Assembly: GCA_030045175.1 (NCBI GenBank)
Contig: JASIBM010000508.1
Coordinates: 1-14,088 of the forward strand
Direction of reading: 5' to 3'
DNA from: Streptosporangiaceae bacterium
Lineage (GTDB): Bacteria > Actinomycetota > Actinomycetes > Streptosporangiales > Streptosporangiaceae
Length of the DNA: 14,088 bases
A program made the translations under genes and the position numbers. Position 1 is the stretch's first letter. Every line of letters begins with the position of its first letter. The notes under the pieces were generated by a model. That model was given only the letters and a program-made list of their open reading frames with translations. It did not search any database and was not told where the DNA came from. Shown one piece after another: positions 11,728 through 14,088 of the stretch.

Positions 11728-12396
11728 GTGCTCGGGATCAGCGGCGGCGACCCGGCGTTCCGCGCCGACGACGGCGCGGCTGACCCAGGCGTGTCTGCCG
11801 CGCTAGGCGCGTTCGCGGCTGGTCAGGGCAGCGAGCACGCGGCCATGACCGCGCTGGCCGCTAGCCGGCTGCTGGTGCCCATCGTCGCCGTGGCGAGCGC
11901 GGGCGAGAAGGCGAGCGAGATGGCGTTGCCGACGCTGATCGGCATGGACGGTCGCCGTGCCGTCCCGGCATTCACCTGCGCGGACACCATGCAGGCCTGG
12001 CAGCGGGACGCGCGTCCAGTCCCGGTGGCGGCCAGGGCCGTCTGGCAGGCGGCGACCGAGGATTCTTGCGCGGTGGTGATCGACGTCGCTGGCCCGGTGC
12101 CATTCGCTGTCGAGGGCGCCAGGCTGGCCGCGCTTGCCCGCGGTGAAGCCGCACCGCTTCCCTGGGCCGACCCCGACGTGCGCGAGGTCGTGACTGCCGT
12201 GCTCGCCAGCCACCTCGAGGTCGCCTCGTTCGGGCTTGGACCTGGCAGCGGCGACAGCGATCTGGCGATCGAGATGACGCCCGCCGAGGACGGAGCTCAC
12301 TGCGATGTGGGCGAGCTTGCCGAGTCGGTGGCTGCCGAGGTGATGGCGAGGCTAGGCAGCAGGCTGCGGCGCGGCCTGGAAATCTGGCTAGGCTGA
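11728..12396 (+). CDS. SseB-family protein
   Basis: The 222-residue product shows the SseB N-terminal domain pattern: SRLLVPIVAVASAGEKASEMALPTLIGMDGRRAVPAFTCADTMQAW (written here as its parts: SRLLVPIVAV, EKASEMALPTLIG, GRRAVPAFT), then RPVPVAARAVWQAA and AVVIDVAGPVPFAVEG. Actinomycete members of this size are common and lack a defined role; they are not type III secretion components despite the family name. No signal peptide or transmembrane segment is apparent. The GTG start at 11728 follows a TANNNT hexamer by 6 nt, suggesting a leaderless message. It ends 5 bp before aroC, in the same direction, and its last codons contain the presumed aroC -10. Confidence 0.85.
   Translation: MLGISGGDPAFRADDGAADPGVSAALGAFAAGQGSEHAAMTALAASRLLVPIVAVASAGEKASEMALPTLIGMDGRRAVPAFTCADTMQAWQRDARPVPVAARAVWQAATEDSCAVVIDVAGPVPFAVEGARLAALARGEAAPLPWADPDVREVVTAVLASHLEVASFGLGPGSGDSDLAIEMTPAEDGAHCDVGELAESVAAEVMARLGSRLRRGLEIWLG
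12389..12394 (+). promoter_or_regulatory. Candidate -10 (TAGGCT) for a leaderless aroC mRNA
   Basis: TAGGCT overlaps the last codons and stop of the SseB-type gene and ends 7 nt before the aroC ATG at 12402. No Shine-Dalgarno precedes that ATG. The octamer TAGGCTGA is the same as those before the XdhC-type and mocA-like genes. Confidence 0.4.
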
Positions 12397-12401
12397 CCCG
12401 C

Positions 12402-13580
12402 ATGTTGCGCTGGCTGACCGCGGGGGAGTCGCACGGCCGTGCCCTGGTTGCCGTGTGCGACGGCGTGCCGGCCGGAGTCGAGATCACCACCGCCGACGTG
12501 GCCGCCGCGCTCGCGCGCCGTCGCGCCGGGTACGGCCGCGGCGCCCGGATGAAGTTCGAGCAGGACGAGGCCGAGATCACCGGCGGGGTGCGGCACGGGA
12601 TCACGCTCGGCGGACCCGTCGCGATCCGGGTGGCGAACTCTGAATGGCCCAAGTGGGTGTCGGTGATGTCACCCGACCCTGTTCCGGCCGCCGAGCTGGC
12701 CGGGCAGGCCAGGAACGCGCCGCTCACCAGGCCGCGGCCGGGCCACGCCGATCTGGCCGGGATGCAGAAGTACGCCTACGCCGACGCCCGGCCGGTCCTG
12801 GAGCGGGCCAGCGCCAGGGAGACCGCGGCCAGGGTGGCGCTAGGCGAGCTGGCCAGGAGGTTCTTGCGGCAGGCGGTTGGCGTGTCGATCGGCAGCCACG
12901 TCGTCGCGCTCGGTGGCGTGACCGTCCGCGACGACTGCGTGCCGGGCCCTGGTCAGTTCGCGGCCGTGGACGCGGACCCGGTCCGCTGCCTCGATCAGGC
13001 GGCGAGCGCGGCGATGCAGGCCGAGGTCGACGCGGCCCGCAAGGACGGCGACACGCTCGGCGGGGTCGTCGAGGTGGTCGTGCACGGCATGCCACCTGGC
13101 CTTGGCAGCCACGCGCAGTGGGACCGGCGGCTGGACGGCAGGCTGGCCGGAGCGCTGATGAGCATCCAGGCGATCAAGGCCGTCGAGATCGGCGACGGGT
13201 TCGCGTCGGCCGCGCGCCGCGGCTCGGTGGCACATGACGAGATCGAGCCAACCCCGGCCGGGCCGCGCAGGCTGACCAACCGGGCGGGCGGCATCGAGGG
13301 GGGCATGAGCACGGGGGAGCCGATCCGGGTGCGCGCGGCGATGAAGCCGATATCGACCGTTCCCCGCGCCCTTGCGACCGTGGACGTCAGTACCGGGGAG
13401 CCCGCCAGGGCCATCAACCAGCGCAGCGACGTCACCGCCGTGCCCGCCGCCGGGGTGGTCGCCGAGGCGATGGTCGCGCTGGTGCTCGCCGATGCGGCGC
13501 TCGAGAAGTTCGGCGGCGACCACGTGACCGAGGTCCGCAGGAACCTGGACGGCTTCCTGCGGACGCTGGTGTCCTGGTGA
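12402..13580 (+). CDS. aroC: Chorismate synthase
   Basis: Chorismate synthase makes chorismate from 5-enolpyruvylshikimate 3-phosphate, using reduced FMN as cofactor. The 392-residue product is full length, with family motifs GESHGRAL (8-15), RRRAGYGRGARM (39-50), RPRPGHADLAGMQKY (110-124), LERASARETAARV (133-145), NRAGGIEGGMSTGEPI (near 298-313) and QRSDVTAVPAAGVVAEAM (near 346-363). Together these cover the FMN and substrate pocket. The ATG is 5 bp after the SseB-type stop. The stop overlaps aroK as GTGA, giving a coupled shikimate-pathway unit. Its FMN need links it biochemically, but not transcriptionally, to the rib operon. Confidence 0.98.
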   Translation: MLRWLTAGESHGRALVAVCDGVPAGVEITTADVAAALARRRAGYGRGARMKFEQDEAEITGGVRHGITLGGPVAIRVANSEWPKWVSVMSPDPVPAAELAGQARNAPLTRPRPGHADLAGMQKYAYADARPVLERASARETAARVALGELARRFLRQAVGVSIGSHVVALGGVTVRDDCVPGPGQFAAVDADPVRCLDQAASAAMQAEVDAARKDGDTLGGVVEVVVHGMPPGLGSHAQWDRRLDGRLAGALMSIQAIKAVEIGDGFASAARRGSVAHDEIEPTPAGPRRLTNRAGGIEGGMSTGEPIRVRAAMKPISTVPRALATVDVSTGEPARAINQRSDVTAVPAAGVVAEAMVALVLADAALEKFGGDHVTEVRRNLDGFLRTLVSW

Positions 13581-14088
13581 GCGGGCAGGCGGGGACGGGG
13601 CCGGTGGCGATCCTGATCGGCCCGCCCGGGGCGGGGAAGACCACCGTGGGCGGGTTGCTGGCCGGACGGCTCGCGGTCAGCTTCACCGACACCGATGCCG
13701 TGGTCGAGGCGGGCGCGGGCAAGCCGGTCAGCGAGATCTTCATCGAGGACGGCGAGCCCGCCTTCCGCGAGCTCGAGCGCACCGCCGTCGCGCGCGCGCT
13801 GGCTAACAGCGACGGGATCGTCGCCGTCGGTGGCGGCGCCGTGCTCGACCCGAGGACGCAGGGCCTGCTGGCCGGCCAGCCGGTCGTCTATCTGGAGACC
13901 GGCTTCGCCGCCGCCGCCAAGCGAGTCGGCCTCGGCCAGGCCAGGCCGTTGCTGATCGGCAACCCGAGGGCGACCCTGAAGGCGTTGCTCGACCAGCGGC
14001 TGCCGGTCTACCAGCGGCTGGCCGTCGTCACCGTGGGCACAGACGAGCGCACGCCCGAGCAGGTCGCAGCCGAGATCGCCGGGTGGCT
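13577..14088 (+). CDS. aroK: Shikimate kinase (runs off the window)
   Basis: Shikimate kinase phosphorylates shikimate with ATP, two steps before chorismate. The visible 170 residues include the Walker A loop GPPGAGKTT (15-23), the shikimate/Mg DTD (38-40), FRELE with the substrate-binding Arg64, VAVGGGAVL (82-90, the GGG shikimate loop) and ARPLL (122-126, lid arginine). The last visible part, EQVAAEIAGW, is typical of the C-terminal helix, so most of the enzyme is present. GTG 13577 overlaps the aroC stop as GTGA. There is no stop codon before the window edge, so the 3' end is missing here and may be fused or extended. Confidence 0.95.
   Translation, partial: MSGQAGTGPVAILIGPPGAGKTTVGGLLAGRLAVSFTDTDAVVEAGAGKPVSEIFIEDGEPAFRELERTAVARALANSDGIVAVGGGAVLDPRTQGLLAGQPVVYLETGFAAAAKRVGLGQARPLLIGNPRATLKALLDQRLPVYQRLAVVTVGTDERTPEQVAAEIAGW

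Noticed and set aside
11803..12300. Minus-strand frame opposite the SseB-type gene
   Set aside because: Its composition is His/Arg/Gly-rich with no recognisable domain; the plus-strand frame has the SseB pattern.
12724..13523. Minus-strand frames opposite aroC
   Set aside because: They are antisense shadows; aroC accounts for the whole stretch with all family motifs.

Overview
The window is very GC-rich chromosomal DNA. It is dense with genes, has many GTG and TTG starts, and its operon genes overlap by 4 bp (ATGA or GTGA). An FMN-riboswitch ribE-ribBA-ribH operon, a two-domain XdhC/CoxI protein with a MocA-like partner, an SseB-family gene and aroC-aroK together point to a high-GC Gram-positive actinomycete. 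I cannot place it to genus.

Layout. Positions 1-543 hold no gene I can defend. They carry a 39-bp minisatellite (24-148), an operator-like cluster of inverted half-sites (225-298) and five copies of a 25-bp repeat (378-504). Next come a YCII/DGPF protein (544-891) and what looks like the decayed C-terminal tail of the ECF-type sigma factor that often sits beside YCII genes (about 925-1182). A two-helix membrane protein (1192-2067) overlaps the uracil-DNA glycosylase gene ung (2064-2741). After a 288-bp gap comes an FMN riboswitch (3030-3156) and then the coupled genes ribE, ribBA and ribH (3292-5731). ribD is not in the window.

A minus-strand TPR-like gene (5743-6471) converges on ribH. Divergent from it are an XdhC/CoxI-family gene (6634-7755) and a MocA-like nucleotidyltransferase (7780-8448), both predicted maturation factors for molybdenum hydroxylases. 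A minus-strand block follows: a 145-aa hypothetical protein (11524 to 11087), a 543-aa Ala/Pro/Gln-rich protein with two conserved-looking ends (11082 to 9451), and an aldose 1-epimerase family protein (9373 to 8408), whose 3' end overlaps the mocA-like gene tail to tail. To the right are an SseB-family gene (11728-12396), aroC (12402-13580) and the start of aroK (13577 to the window edge), which belong to the shikimate pathway.

The most notable signals are not the housekeeping genes. They are (i) recurrent short tandem duplications: in-frame inside genes, out of frame in decayed DNA, and twice placed exactly over coupled gene junctions; (ii) a sigma-factor remnant whose frame is restored by removing one copy of a 29-bp duplication; (iii) start codons 6-7 nt downstream of -10-like hexamers, suggesting leaderless mRNAs; and (iv) the uncharacterised 145-aa/543-aa gene pair. 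I see no CRISPR array, tRNA, rRNA, insertion sequence or phage gene.
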